In this document: in pieces, positions 25,880 through 35,610 of the stretch
Layout: each line of letters begins with the position of its first letter
Numbering within the stretch: the stretch's first letter is position 1
NCBI GenBank assembly: GCA_943370295.1
Contig: CALRQL020000004.1
Coordinates: 62,001-126,000 of the forward strand
Direction of reading: 5' to 3'
DNA: 64,000 bases
From: SB11 sp943370295
GTDB lineage: Bacteria > Bacteroidota > Bacteroidia > UBA8524
The notes under the pieces: generated by a model
Seen by the model: only the letters and a program-made list of their open reading frames with translations
Database searches by the model: none
What the model was told of the DNA's origin: nothing
Made by a program: the position numbers and the translations under genes

Positions 25880-27739
25880 TTAGGCAAGCGAGCGTATTAC
25901 TTTCAACTCGCGCTCAAGGCGTGCAAGTTGTCCGCTGGCTTTATTTATCTTCTCCTCAATTTGCTTCACAAACGGGTTGCTGCTGCCTTTGGTATTCCCT
26001 TGGCGGAAGAACCCGATGTTGTTTTCAAGCGTTTCAATATCGCCACGCAAAAACTTAATTTTTTCGCGTACCCTGCGCTCTTCGTTTTTCAGCTTCATGT
26101 TAGCGTCAGGCATTTTAGCAAGCTCTTCATAATGCTCTTTCAGCCTTGCTTCGCTCATCTCCTCAGGGTTGCGTTTTAGCTTCTTGTACAGCTTATCCAT
26201 CGCATCGCTAAAGCGGGCTTGGATGTCTTTTTTGCTGTCAAAAGGTACAAAGCCAACTTCGCCCCACTCTTTTTGTATTTGGCGGGCTTGCGCAAAAGCA
26301 GCTTCAGTATCGGCTTCGCTTTGTAGCAAACCTTCAAGCTGGGTAAGCAATTCGGTTTTCTTTTGCAGGTTGGTTTGTTGCTCCTCTTTTTGGCCTTTAA
26401 AGTGCTCTTCTTTGCGGTTAAAGAAGTTATCGCAGGCAGCACGGAAACGTTTCCATATAGCATCCGAAACTTTTTCAGGTGCAGGACCTATTTTGCGCCA
26501 TTCCTCCTGCATTTTTTTCAGTTGGTTGGCGGCACCTTGCCAGTCTTCGCTTTCTTTTAGTGCCTCAGCACGTTCGCAAATAGCGGTTTTCTTAGCAAGA
26601 TTTTCAGTCTTCTCTGCATTCAGCTTGCGGAAGAAGGCATTTTTTTCGTTAAAAAATCCATTGCGTAAATCGCGGAAACGCGCCCAAATACTATCGTTTT
26701 GTTCGCGCGGAACTTTACCAATCTTACGCCACTCATCAAACAAGTCGTTTACTTGTTTGGTCATTTCAATCCACTCTTTTGGTTTAGCAGGTGTAGTGCT
26801 CACCAACAGTTCCAGTTTTTCACAAATGGCTGTTTTCAGTTGCAGGTTTTGCTCACGCACCTCTTGCAACTTGGCTATCTCACCTTTTTTCTGCTCATAT
26901 ACAAGGTCTGATGCCTCTTTAAATCGTTTCCAAATTTCTTCGGCAAACTCTTTAGGCACAGGCCCTATGTTTTTCCACTCTTCGTGTAATTTGTTCAGCA
27001 GTATCAAAGCCTTTTTAATCGACTTTTCTTCCTGCAACTCACCTACCTTTTTACAAAGCTCAATCTTGTTTTCAAGGTTTTTCTTACGGTCAAGTTCTTT
27101 CAACTCATTGTTAATAGAAACATTGTCGTAAAATTTATCAAGATAAAAACGGTAGCTGTCCCATAGCTCTTGCACAAACTCCTGAGGCACTACACGGATT
27201 TTTTTCCATTCGCGTTGCAGTTCTTTTACCTCTTCAAGGCTATTGGCCGTTTCATCGCTTTCAGTAAGGTGTTTTAGTTTTTCAAGTATAGCACGTTTGG
27301 CCGCAAGGTTTTTGGTCTTCTCTTGCTCGGCTTTTTCACGTTCTTGGGCACGACGGCGTTGTAAAGCTTTGTACGCTTCATAAAACCTGTCTTTTAATCC
27401 GTCGCCCTTATATTCAAAACTGTCCTTGTCGTTACCTTCTTCAATAAAGGCGGCAAGGGCAGCATTATACTCGTCGGCAAAAATATTATCAAGCAGTGGA
27501 CGAATATTGCGCATTATTTCACCCGCATCTTTCAAGTCTTCTTGTGCAGCGGCTTTTATGGCAAGTTCTACCAATTCTTCCTTACCTAAAGTGCCGTAGT
27601 CAACAGTGTCGTCATCATGGTCGGTACTAATTTCATAAGTAAGGTTTTCCTGCACCGGTTCATCACCTAAATCTTCTTGGGTTTCGGCAACTTCAAGGTT
27701 TATCCTGTCCAGTTCTTCCTGTGGGTTCAGAGTCTCCAT
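25880..27739 (-). CDS. DUF349 repeat protein
   Basis: A 619-aa, highly charged, mostly helical cytosolic protein. It is built from about five DUF349 units, each around 70 residues long with a core like EWRKIGPAP or EWKNIGPVP followed by IWKRFR; examples lie at about residues 170, 245, 315, 395 and 465. The last 60 residues are a predicted coiled coil. The N-terminus is acidic and variable. DUF349 proteins occur across bacteria without an established mechanism. A promoter with a good -7 and -33 lies upstream, and a methyltransferase gene follows. Confidence 0.88.
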   Translation of the reverse strand: METLNPQEELDRINLEVAETQEDLGDEPVQENLTYEISTDHDDDTVDYGTLGKEELVELAIKAAAQEDLKDAGEIMRNIRPLLDNIFADEYNAALAAFIEEGNDKDSFEYKGDGLKDRFYEAYKALQRRRAQEREKAEQEKTKNLAAKRAILEKLKHLTESDETANSLEEVKELQREWKKIRVVPQEFVQELWDSYRFYLDKFYDNVSINNELKELDRKKNLENKIELCKKVGELQEEKSIKKALILLNKLHEEWKNIGPVPKEFAEEIWKRFKEASDLVYEQKKGEIAKLQEVREQNLQLKTAICEKLELLVSTTPAKPKEWIEMTKQVNDLFDEWRKIGKVPREQNDSIWARFRDLRNGFFNEKNAFFRKLNAEKTENLAKKTAICERAEALKESEDWQGAANQLKKMQEEWRKIGPAPEKVSDAIWKRFRAACDNFFNRKEEHFKGQKEEQQTNLQKKTELLTQLEGLLQSEADTEAAFAQARQIQKEWGEVGFVPFDSKKDIQARFSDAMDKLYKKLKRNPEEMSEARLKEHYEELAKMPDANMKLKNEERRVREKIKFLRGDIETLENNIGFFRQGNTKGSSNPFVKQIEEKINKASGQLARLERELKVIRSLA

Positions 27740-27798
27740 TATAATGGGTTGATAATTCTTAATGTTAGTTATCTTTTCTTGGTTTTAAAAAAGGATAG

Positions 27799-27806
27799 CA
27801 AAGTTA
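27799..27806 (-). promoter_or_regulatory. -7 element of the DUF349/methyltransferase operon
   Basis: Minus-strand TAACTTTG, a perfect TAnnTTTG box, with TTG 18 bases further upstream (27827-27825). The leader is about 55 bases. Confidence 0.65.
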
Positions 27807-27875
27807 CTAAAAAACCTAATGGGGCAACGAAAAATTAAGTGTTGGCACTATTATTATATATAAATAGCAGGTGTA

Positions 27876-27883
27876 TTTTTGTG
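27876..27883 (+). promoter_or_regulatory. -7 element of the HMG-CoA lyase gene
   Basis: TATTTTTG, a perfect TAnnTTTG box, about 62 bases before the GTG start. No -33 motif was evident. Confidence 0.45.
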
Positions 27884-27945
27884 CACCGCTAAATTTTAGT
27901 AGGTTTGGTGGGTAAGTAAATTTTGTGTAAACTTTTGACAATAAG

Positions 27946-28791
27946 GTGAAAATAATCGAATGTCCGCGCGACGCAATGCAGGGTTTCAGCCATTTTATAC
28001 CCACGGATAAAAAGATAGAATATATAAACGGCTTACTGCGTGTGGGCTTTGATACACTTGACTTTGGCAGTTTTGTGTCACCCAAAATTATTCCGCAGAT
28101 GCGGGATACCGAAACGGTACTTCAAAACCTCGATCGTAGCGGAACCCGTACTAAATTACTGGCTATTGTGGCCAACAATCAAGGGGCAGAGGCAGCTGTT
28201 AGCCATGGCGCGGTAAATTATCTGGGCTTTCCCTTTTCAATTTCTGAGACTTTTCAGGTGAGAAATACCAACAGTACCATTGCCCAATCGTTTGAGAATG
28301 TGAAGTATATTCACTCGTTGTGTAAGGATACCGGCAAAGAGTTGGTAATATACATTAGCATGGGTTTTGGAAACCATTACGGTGATCCTTGGAACACTGA
28401 TGTGGTTGATGAATGGGTGGACAAGATGGCAGCTTTAGACATTAAAACCATTTCTTTGTCAGATACGGTTGGGGTGGCTAATCCTGAAACTATTTCGTAT
28501 CTGTTTGAACATCTTATTAAAAAATATCCAAACATTGAGTTTGGTGCGCATTTGCACACCCGACAAGATAACTGGCGCGAGAAAGTGCAAGCCGCCTGGG
28601 ACAATGGTTGTCGCCGTTTCGACGGAGCTATTAAAGGTTTTGGCGGTTGCCCGATGGCCGATGATGATTTGGTGGGCAATATGCCAACGGAGTTTCTGAT
28701 ACAGTTTATGCAGGAGTACAACGTTGAAACCGGCCTTGATATCGCTGCGTTTGAAAAGAGTATGCTGCTCTCAACTACGGTATTTATTTAA
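27946..28791 (+). CDS. Hydroxymethylglutaryl-CoA lyase
   Basis: A 281-aa TIM-barrel enzyme of the HMGL/DRE-TIM family, cleaving HMG-CoA to acetyl-CoA and acetoacetate in leucine breakdown. It begins KIIECPRDAMQG (the catalytic Arg-Asp pair of the family), has FGSFVSPKIIPQM, a metal-site GAHLHTR, and the signature loop GFGGCPMADDDLVGNMPTE with its catalytic cysteine. The start is a GTG at 27946; a TAA occurs six codons upstream and no ATG is available. Related DRE-TIM enzymes exist, but the GGCP loop favours HMG-CoA lyase. Confidence 0.9.
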   Translation: MKIIECPRDAMQGFSHFIPTDKKIEYINGLLRVGFDTLDFGSFVSPKIIPQMRDTETVLQNLDRSGTRTKLLAIVANNQGAEAAVSHGAVNYLGFPFSISETFQVRNTNSTIAQSFENVKYIHSLCKDTGKELVIYISMGFGNHYGDPWNTDVVDEWVDKMAALDIKTISLSDTVGVANPETISYLFEHLIKKYPNIEFGAHLHTRQDNWREKVQAAWDNGCRRFDGAIKGFGGCPMADDDLVGNMPTEFLIQFMQEYNVETGLDIAAFEKSMLLSTTVFI

Positions 28792-28808
28792 TCTCAAAGT
28801 TTCTTTCT

Positions 28809-28828
28809 AACGGCTTCTTACAGCCGTT
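28809..28828 (+). terminator. Possible terminator after HMG-CoA lyase
   Basis: AACGGCT (28809-28815) and AGCCGTT (28822-28828) form a 7-bp stem. The T run (TTTTTTT) begins only about eight bases later, so it is a weak candidate. Confidence 0.4.
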
Positions 28829-28893
28829 TATGGATTATTTTTTTCCGTGATAAGTAGGCGGGGTAATTTTACTTCACTAATCCTTCATTCACG

Positions 28894-30231
28894 ATGAAAA
28901 AACTGATACCCACTTTATTGCTGTTGTTAGTTACGTTTTTAGGTAGCGCACAATCTATTAATACTCAGAAATTAGACAGTCTTTTCACTGCCCTTGAGGC
29001 AAACAACAAAATGATGGCCAGTGCCGTGGTTTATAAAAACGGCAAGGTGTTGTATGCAAAGGCAATAGGGTATAAAAAGATAGATGGTAGCCAAAAATTA
29101 CCTGCTGATGTTGCTACCAAATACCGCATAGGATCTATTACAAAAATGTTTACGGCCACTATGATTTTTCAGTTGGTGGATGAGGGGAAGTTAACCCTTG
29201 ATACTAAGCTGGATAAATTTTATCCCAAAGTACCAAGTGCGGATAAAATTACCATCGGTCAATTATTAAACCACCGTAGCGGATTACACAATCTTACCAG
29301 CGATGCGGGGTATTTGCAATACTATACCCAAAAGAAGACACAGGCAGAAATGCTTGAGTTGATATACAAGCTACCGGTAGATTTTGCTCCGGGTTCAAAC
29401 GCTGAGTATAGCAACACTAATTATATTCTTTTAGGCTATGTGATTGAGTACTTAACAGGCAAATCCTATGCAGAGGAACTTACAAACCGTATTTGTGCAA
29501 AGGCTGGGCTAACCAATACTTACTTTGGGAGCGCAATCGACACCAAGAAAAATGAAGCTTCTTCATACAGTTATACCGGTAAAGATTGGCAAGAAGAAGC
29601 CGAAACGGATATGAGCATCCCGCACGGTGCAGGTGCAATTGTTAGTACCCCCACTGATTTAAGCAAGTTTGCCGAGGCATTGTTTCAAGGCAAACTTATT
29701 AGTAAAAGCTCATTAGATGCAATGATGAAACAGATAGACGGTTACGGCATGGGGTGCTTCACCTTTCCGTTTGGAGAACATACATCGTACGGGCACACCG
29801 GCGGTATAGATGCCTTTAGCTCTTTACTGGGTTATTTCCCGTCTGATAGTCTTTCAGCTGCAATTAGTATTAATGGTTCAAACTATAATATGAATGATGT
29901 AATGATTGCATTATTAAGTGTTGCTTTTGGAAAACCCTACGAAGTACCCTCTATGGAAAAGGTAGTTTTCACTCCTGAACAGCTTGCAGCTTATGAAGGA
30001 GTGTATGCGGCTGAAAATTTTCCGTTAAAGATTACGATTAAGGCGGTGGATGATGCACTAACAGGGCAAGCAACCGGGCAAGGGGCATTCCCTTTAGAGG
30101 CAAATTCTGAGACTTCCTTCACTTTTAAGGCAGCAGGTATAAAAATAGACTTTATGATTGAAGACGGGGTGATAAACAAGTTTAACTTTAGCCAAGGCGG
30201 AGGTAAATACTTGTTTGAGAAGCAGAAATAG
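28894..30231 (+). CDS. Exported serine hydrolase (class C beta-lactamase fold)
   Basis: A 445-aa protein with a signal peptide ending in LGSAQ. Catalytic motifs are S81-I-T-K84, Y172-S-N174 and H301-T-G-G. After the about 330-residue catalytic domain there is a roughly 90-residue C-terminal domain (from FTPEQLAAYEGVY) like the lipocalin-type extension seen in D-aminopeptidase and esterase relatives. Its physiological substrate is unknown. It is a different subfamily from the lipoprotein hydrolase at 17326, which lacks this extension. Confidence 0.88.
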   Translation: MKKLIPTLLLLLVTFLGSAQSINTQKLDSLFTALEANNKMMASAVVYKNGKVLYAKAIGYKKIDGSQKLPADVATKYRIGSITKMFTATMIFQLVDEGKLTLDTKLDKFYPKVPSADKITIGQLLNHRSGLHNLTSDAGYLQYYTQKKTQAEMLELIYKLPVDFAPGSNAEYSNTNYILLGYVIEYLTGKSYAEELTNRICAKAGLTNTYFGSAIDTKKNEASSYSYTGKDWQEEAETDMSIPHGAGAIVSTPTDLSKFAEALFQGKLISKSSLDAMMKQIDGYGMGCFTFPFGEHTSYGHTGGIDAFSSLLGYFPSDSLSAAISINGSNYNMNDVMIALLSVAFGKPYEVPSMEKVVFTPEQLAAYEGVYAAENFPLKITIKAVDDALTGQATGQGAFPLEANSETSFTFKAAGIKIDFMIEDGVINKFNFSQGGGKYLFEKQK

Positions 30232-30393
30232 GTGTTTGAGATTTGCGCAGTAATAATTTTAAAGGACAAGTATGCAATAGTTATGATGATGTAGTTTCAA
30301 TATCAGTGTTGGTATAATCGTAGATGCGATAGGGGTTATATCTTACAACTCCGTTATAAAGCCCCGCGTTAGGAGAGTAAACTAATTTTAGAA

Positions 30394-31443
30394 ATGAAAA
30401 GACCGTTTACTTTTTTAACAGCAATGGGTATTGCTCTGTTGTTTGTGTTGCCACTTTCTGCTCAGAAAAAACAGGTGAGTTATTATACCGAACATTTTAG
30501 GGATGGCAAGTTTGTGCCTTACGATACAGGCATATATACGTATGACAACAACGGCAGGCTTGCCACAGAAACCAACCAATATTACGACGAATCTAAAGCG
30601 ACGTGGGTAAATTATTTTAAAGCAGAGTTCTCCTATAATTCTAACGGAGACAGAAGTTACTATGATTGGGAACTACACGATGGCACGAAATGGGCACCGC
30701 TTTACCGTTATTCATATTTGTACAATACTGATAAGAAACTAAATGCCATTTATGAGTTGCGTTATTCTAATGGAAACTGGAGGAATTACTCAAAAGAAGA
30801 ATACGTTTATACTACGGATGGCAAACAAGATACCGTTAGTAACTACACTCTAGATACGTTAGGTAATGCCACACCTAATTATCGTAGTTACTATAGCTAC
30901 AATGCAAAGGGCAATGTTAATACCACAATATACGAGCTTTGGGATAAAACGTCTTCATCTTGGATTTTGTTCCAAAGATATACCTACCAATACGATAGTC
31001 TTGATAGGGAACGCTTACTTGAAATTGATGTGTATATGAATCCGAAATGGGTGAAGTCATATAACTATACATACATTTATGGAAGTGATGGTTTATTACG
31101 TAAATGGGAGCGATTTGATCATGATCCAAACAGAATAACCCAAATAGGGTACATTATTTATGAATTTGATGGCCCGCTTTCAGCAAAAGCGATTGGGCAA
31201 ACACCTGTGAATGTGTTCCCCAACCCGGCTACCTCAGATGTAACATTTACTTGGGAAAGTGCAGGGAATAACACTATTGAAGTGTTTGACATTACCGGAA
31301 AACCGGTATGGGTGGGAAATAACATAGAGGGTAACTCAGTAACTCTTAACACCACTGAATTAACCAACGGCATATATGTGTACACCCTTCGCAATATTGC
31401 CAACGGTACGCGTAGCACAGGCCGTTTGGTAATCAATAAATAG
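30394..31443 (+). CDS. T9SS cargo protein with YD-like repeats
   Basis: A 349-aa exported protein (signal peptide ending in LPLSAQ). Residues 40-260 contain repeated units of the form 'YTYDNNGRLATE', 'FSYNSNGDRSYYDW' and 'YSYNAKGNVNTT', akin to RHS/YD-type beta repeats of secreted Bacteroidota proteins. The last about 75 residues (VNVFPNPATSDVTF ... GRLVINK) are a type A type IX secretion sorting domain. Its function is unknown; surface display is inferred. A -7-like TAATTTTA ends three bases before the ATG. Confidence 0.85.
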   Translation: MKRPFTFLTAMGIALLFVLPLSAQKKQVSYYTEHFRDGKFVPYDTGIYTYDNNGRLATETNQYYDESKATWVNYFKAEFSYNSNGDRSYYDWELHDGTKWAPLYRYSYLYNTDKKLNAIYELRYSNGNWRNYSKEEYVYTTDGKQDTVSNYTLDTLGNATPNYRSYYSYNAKGNVNTTIYELWDKTSSSWILFQRYTYQYDSLDRERLLEIDVYMNPKWVKSYNYTYIYGSDGLLRKWERFDHDPNRITQIGYIIYEFDGPLSAKAIGQTPVNVFPNPATSDVTFTWESAGNNTIEVFDITGKPVWVGNNIEGNSVTLNTTELTNGIYVYTLRNIANGTRSTGRLVINK

Positions 31444-31458
31444 GTGCCTTTATAGCAT

Positions 31459-31492
31459 AAATCCCCTGCACGGCTTACCGTGCAGGGGATTT
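31459..31492 (+). terminator. Terminator after the YD-repeat protein
   Basis: AAATCCCCTGCACGG (31459-31473) pairs perfectly with CCGTGCAGGGGATTT (31478-31492) around CTTA, then TTATT. A very strong intrinsic terminator 15 bases after the stop. Confidence 0.93.
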
Positions 31493-31766
31493 TTATTACT
31501 ATTCATAACACTTTTAAGTCAGTGGGTAATACTCAAGGCGCAGTATTAAATTATTGATAGCTCTTTTTTATTGGACAACTTAAAAGAATTTTTCAACGTC
31601 TTTTATAGTAACCAACCTTATTAACCTATTAGCCGCTTGTCGTAATAGACAATAATTCACTTTGGGAATCTGTTTTATTATAGTTTAGGAAGCGAGCAGT
31701 ATTTTTCAGGCAGTAAGTGTGAGTTAGCAAAGATTGATTTTCAATCAATGAATATGCTTTGTTAAA
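31493..31766. other. Noncoding upstream region of the CHU_C-type protein
   Basis: Together with the terminator this makes a 323-base gap without a gene. A possible promoter is TCACTTTG (31657-31664, one change from TAnnTTTG) with TTG at 31637-31639, 17 bases upstream, giving a leader near 100 bases. No hairpin or open frame of note was seen. Confidence 0.35.
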
Positions 31767-33890
31767 ATGAAAAAGTTCATGCGTTTGCGTTACCTCCCAT
31801 TGATTAGTGCAATTTTATGTGCTGTTTTTAGCTCGTCCGAAGGTTACGGCCAAAATAGTTTCTTAACTGTTTTAGATAATAACGGTCAACCTTACTCAGG
31901 GAAATATCAACAAATTACTACATTACCCAGCGGAGCAACGTTTGTTACATTTCCACTAAAAGGCTCGGGTTCAGTTCTTGATATAGCTTTTATGAGTTTT
32001 GATAAGCATCATAAAAAGCAAATCAGTACTAGCTTTACATCCAACACCGAGAAACTACCCTTTGGAATTGCGGTAAATAAAAACGCAGTAGTAATATGCG
32101 GGCGAGCCAAAAATGTAAACGATAGAGATGGACTTTTTGTATTAAAGACGGATACTTTAGGTAATTTGATTTGGTATAAAACTTACGGAAACAACAATCA
32201 ATTAGTACCCCGTTGCGTAGCAGTTGATGATAACGGCAATGTTGCCATAGGGGGAACCTACAATCCTTGGGAGTACGGAGGAGAGTTGCATAGAGCGTTC
32301 GTGTTACTTTTAAATTCAAATGGTCAACAAACAACGTTTAGTGCAATCAATACCAACAGAAATTATCCTCACTTTTCTTCGGTAATTGCAGTACAAGGCG
32401 GAGGTTTTATGTTTTGCGGTCAAGTGGGGCATCAATGGGACTATTTTGCTGCCATGGTTGCTAAAGTATCAGCTACAGGGGTAATTGATTGGGTGCAATC
32501 GTACCGTATGGAATTACCGGGTAATAACTACAGCTTAACATCAAGTAATGTTGATAGGAGTACCACAAATGCTTGGGCGATGACACAGATTAATGCCAAT
32601 AAATTTGCTTTGTCTGGCTATTGCAGCGACCACAATCAATATGGAAGCGGGCATACTTATTTTGATGGGTTTACCCTGTTAATTGATAACAATGGCAACC
32701 CATTAAAGGCAAAGAGATACAGCAATAGTAACGAAAGCAGTTTTTACCATCCTGTGTATTTAAAAGACGGAACTATAACAGTTTCAGGCTTCACTTCGGG
32801 AGGAAAAGCAGCCTATTTATTATTGACGGATTCTGGGCTTAACCGTATTAACGAAGCGGCGTATCAAATCGGTTCCAACCAAAGTAATACTTTTTATACA
32901 GCCCATAAAACAGAAAATGGCAAGTATTTAATAACAGGAGCAACCAAAGGCGGCACTCAGAATTTACCTGTATTAGTATCAATGGATTTTAGCGATAAAG
33001 GATGTGATATAGTTTCAGCCCCGATAAACATCATAGATATACCAATAGCAAACATACCTGTAAACTATACAATTGATGGAGCGATTGCAGAGTTTCCTGC
33101 AACGGTATCGTCCTCTTGTTTTTGTGATAATACAGCCCCAAGGTGCGGCAATGTTGAGAATGTTACAATAGGAGTGTCATTTACCGTAAAAGTGAAGTCG
33201 TGCAGCAGCGCAATGGTATACATCGACCGCTCAAGCATTAATGTAAAATGCAGTTACACAACCGCGCTAATTGTTGATGGCGACACCATTAATGCTGATT
33301 CGGCATTCATTACTCAGAATGGTTCAGTTGTTTCAGCAATAGTTAAAATGGGTAATTGTATTTTCAACTCAAAAGACAGCTCCATTACACTAACTGCAAT
33401 AAGTAATAACTTTTTAGGCCCCGATTTAAGGTGTATTGAGTTTAGGAATTGGCAATTGGATGCCGTAATAGATGGTGACACCTATCAATGGTCTACAGGA
33501 GAAACTACGCGTAAAATTGTTGTGGATACTAGCGGTGTATATTGGGTGAAAGTAAAATTAGGCGATTGTGAGTTTACAGACAGTGTTTTTATAGGCTTTT
33601 ATGATAGTGAAGAAAGCTACTTGTACATACCCTCAGCTTTCACGCCCAATGGCGATGGGATGAATGATTACTTCCATATCACTGAAAGCGGGGTTGGAAA
33701 ATTTAATGGTTTATTATTTGACCGTTGGGGAGAAATACTATTTAAAACCGAGGACAAGAATTTTTCATGGGAAGGATTGTACAGAGGTAAGCCGTTACCC
33801 ACAGGCAATTACTACTATGTTATTGATTATAATTATGAATGCGGCACCATACAGCCAACGCGCAAAGGTTCAGTAACCCTTATAAGATAA
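31767..33890 (+). CDS. Secreted protein with type B (CHU_C) T9SS domain
   Basis: A 707-aa exported protein (signal region up to GYGQN). The first about 400 residues look like a beta-propeller-type repeat region (recurring VAVDDNGNVAIGGTYN, GGGFMFCGQVG, KDGTITVSGFTSGG). A cysteine-rich middle follows. The C-terminus YIPSAFTPNGDGMNDYFHI ... LLFDRWGEILFKT is the gliding motility-associated type B sorting domain, which targets proteins to the surface through the type IX system. Its 3' end overlaps the convergent RNase G gene by 11 bases. Confidence 0.88.
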   Translation: MKKFMRLRYLPLISAILCAVFSSSEGYGQNSFLTVLDNNGQPYSGKYQQITTLPSGATFVTFPLKGSGSVLDIAFMSFDKHHKKQISTSFTSNTEKLPFGIAVNKNAVVICGRAKNVNDRDGLFVLKTDTLGNLIWYKTYGNNNQLVPRCVAVDDNGNVAIGGTYNPWEYGGELHRAFVLLLNSNGQQTTFSAINTNRNYPHFSSVIAVQGGGFMFCGQVGHQWDYFAAMVAKVSATGVIDWVQSYRMELPGNNYSLTSSNVDRSTTNAWAMTQINANKFALSGYCSDHNQYGSGHTYFDGFTLLIDNNGNPLKAKRYSNSNESSFYHPVYLKDGTITVSGFTSGGKAAYLLLTDSGLNRINEAAYQIGSNQSNTFYTAHKTENGKYLITGATKGGTQNLPVLVSMDFSDKGCDIVSAPINIIDIPIANIPVNYTIDGAIAEFPATVSSSCFCDNTAPRCGNVENVTIGVSFTVKVKSCSSAMVYIDRSSINVKCSYTTALIVDGDTINADSAFITQNGSVVSAIVKMGNCIFNSKDSSITLTAISNNFLGPDLRCIEFRNWQLDAVIDGDTYQWSTGETTRKIVVDTSGVYWVKVKLGDCEFTDSVFIGFYDSEESYLYIPSAFTPNGDGMNDYFHITESGVGKFNGLLFDRWGEILFKTEDKNFSWEGLYRGKPLPTGNYYYVIDYNYECGTIQPTRKGSVTLIR

Positions 33891-35433
33891 TCTCTTCTCC
33901 AACGGTGCTATCAATAAAATGATATTCACCAAAATGGAACGTGTTATCCAATTCAATTTTCACCCATCGTTTGTACTTCATAAACCATTTTTGCCGGATG
34001 GATGGGAAGCCGCTTTTTAGATAAGCCGCTATATACGGATGAGTAGATATTGTAACATTTTTAATGTTAACGTTCTTAAACAAATACGCCAGTTTTTGTT
34101 CAATCTCGTCAGTAATCACAATACTTGGACCCGCTTGTCCTGTGCCTTTACACATAGGGCAGGTTTCAAGCGTTTCAATATTCATTTCGGGGCGAACACG
34201 CTGGCGGGTAATTTGTATCAACCCAAATTTACTCATCGGCAAAATATTGTGTCGTGCACGGTCACTCTTCATCTCTTCCTTCAGCCTATCATACACAATG
34301 CGTTTATTACCTTGGTTTTTTTGGTCGATAAAGTCAACCACAATAATACCGCCCATATCGCGCAGGCGAAGCTGGCGGGCTATTTCTGCCGCTGCCTCAA
34401 GGTTTACCTTAAGTGCATTTTCTTCTTGGTTGTTATCATTATCGCTCTTACTTCCACTATTCACATCAATAACGTGTAAAGCCTCAGTATGCTCAATAAT
34501 TAAATAACTACCTCCCTGAAACGATACTGTTTTACCAAACGAAAGTTTTATTTGTTTATCAACCCCGTATTGCTCAAAAACAGGAGTTTTGCCGGTATGC
34601 AGTTTCACAATTTTCTCCATATCCGGAGAAATTTGCCCCACATATCGCCTCACCTCATCATACACTTTCTGATTGTTTACCACCACATTGGTAAAACTCT
34701 CGTTTAGCAAATCGCGCAACAACGATGAAGTTTTATCCATTTCGCCCAATATTCTAAACGGGGGAGAAGCCTTGTATAAATTCTTCGTGATTTCGTCCCA
34801 GCGGCTTGTCAGGTCAAGCAAATCTTTGTGAAGCTCCGCCGCCGAGGCATCTTCTGCAACCGTGCGTATAATAACGCCAAAACCTTGCGGCTTTATGCTG
34901 GCCGCAAGGTTTTTAAGGCGCGAACGCTCTTCGAACGATTTAATCTTTTTAGATACGGATATTTGGTTACTAAACGGAACCAATACCATATATCGCCCCG
35001 CCAGCGAAATTTCTGAACTGATGCGAGGTCCTTTTGTACTTATAGGCTCTTTTACCACTTGCACCAGCACGTGGTTACCCTTTTGAAAAACCTCAGTGAT
35101 TTTTCCTGATTTTACAATATCCTTCTCGGTCTTAAAGGTGGTTAAATCACCCGTACGGATGCCGCCCTGTTGCGCAAATTTCACAAACTTGTTAAGCGAC
35201 CGTATTTGTGGTCCCAAATCAAGGTAGTGCAAAAACGCATCTTTCTCATACCCAACGTTTACAAACGTTGCGTTGAGGCCCGGCATTATTTTTTTGATTT
35301 GCCCAAGATAAATATCGCCCACTGAAAATTGACCTCCACCGTTTTCTTGGTGTAGTTCAACCAGTTTTTTATCCTTGAGCAAAGCAATTAATAATCCCGA
35401 GTCAGTGGCATTTACAATTAGTTCATTAGCCAA
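33880..35433 (-). CDS. rng: Ribonuclease G/E family endoribonuclease
   Basis: A 517-aa RNase E/G catalytic protein that processes rRNA precursors and decays mRNA. An S1 RNA-binding domain lies at about residues 38-125 (VGDIYLGQIKKIMPGLNATFVNVG). Catalytic-site segments are HVIDVNSGSK and DMGGIIVVDFIDQ, and the zinc-link motif CPMCKGTGQ is present. The length fits RNase G rather than the long RNase E with its degradosome tail. It is the last gene of an HU-TPR-small basic protein-rng series on the minus strand. Confidence 0.93.
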   Translation of the reverse strand: MANELIVNATDSGLLIALLKDKKLVELHQENGGGQFSVGDIYLGQIKKIMPGLNATFVNVGYEKDAFLHYLDLGPQIRSLNKFVKFAQQGGIRTGDLTTFKTEKDIVKSGKITEVFQKGNHVLVQVVKEPISTKGPRISSEISLAGRYMVLVPFSNQISVSKKIKSFEERSRLKNLAASIKPQGFGVIIRTVAEDASAAELHKDLLDLTSRWDEITKNLYKASPPFRILGEMDKTSSLLRDLLNESFTNVVVNNQKVYDEVRRYVGQISPDMEKIVKLHTGKTPVFEQYGVDKQIKLSFGKTVSFQGGSYLIIEHTEALHVIDVNSGSKSDNDNNQEENALKVNLEAAAEIARQLRLRDMGGIIVVDFIDQKNQGNKRIVYDRLKEEMKSDRARHNILPMSKFGLIQITRQRVRPEMNIETLETCPMCKGTGQAGPSIVITDEIEQKLAYLFKNVNIKNVTISTHPYIAAYLKSGFPSIRQKWFMKYKRWVKIELDNTFHFGEYHFIDSTVGEEIIL

Positions 35434-35498
35434 AGTGCCGGAGTGTTATTGCTTCTCAGCTATTTATAAAGAAAATAGAGGGAAAAAGCTAAAACAGC

Positions 35499-35588
35499 TT
35501 ATTTCTTTTTATGCCTGTTTTTTCTAAGCCTTTTTTTGCGTTTGTGGGTGGCTATCTTATGACGTTTTCTTTTTTTACCGCTTGGCAT
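35499..35588 (-). CDS. 29-aa very basic protein, AURKAIP1/COX24 (mS38)-like
   Basis: A short gene encoding 29 residues: MPSGKKRKRHKIATHKRKKR, then LRKNRHKKK and TAA. Eighteen of the 29 residues are Lys or Arg. The sequence matches my memory of the small Bacteroidota proteins annotated as AURKAIP1/COX24 (DUF1713) domain proteins, related to mitochondrial ribosomal protein mS38. Ribosome association is inferred. It lies 22 bases downstream of the TPR gene and 65 bases upstream of rng, on the same strand. Confidence 0.8.
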   Translation of the reverse strand: MPSGKKRKRHKIATHKRKKRLRKNRHKKK

Positions 35589-35610
35589 AATTGTAAAATC
35601 TTTTAGTTAC

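Noticed and set aside
26169..27131. A 320-codon plus-strand open frame within the DUF349 gene
   Set aside because: It is antisense to a well-supported repeat protein, is rich in Ser, Cys and Phe in the manner of reversed Lys/Glu codons, and has no recognisable domain.
17326..30231. The two serine hydrolases as antibiotic-resistance beta-lactamases
   Set aside because: Only the shared SxxK/YxN/HTG fold motifs are seen; the family is mainly peptidases and esterases, and nothing supports resistance.
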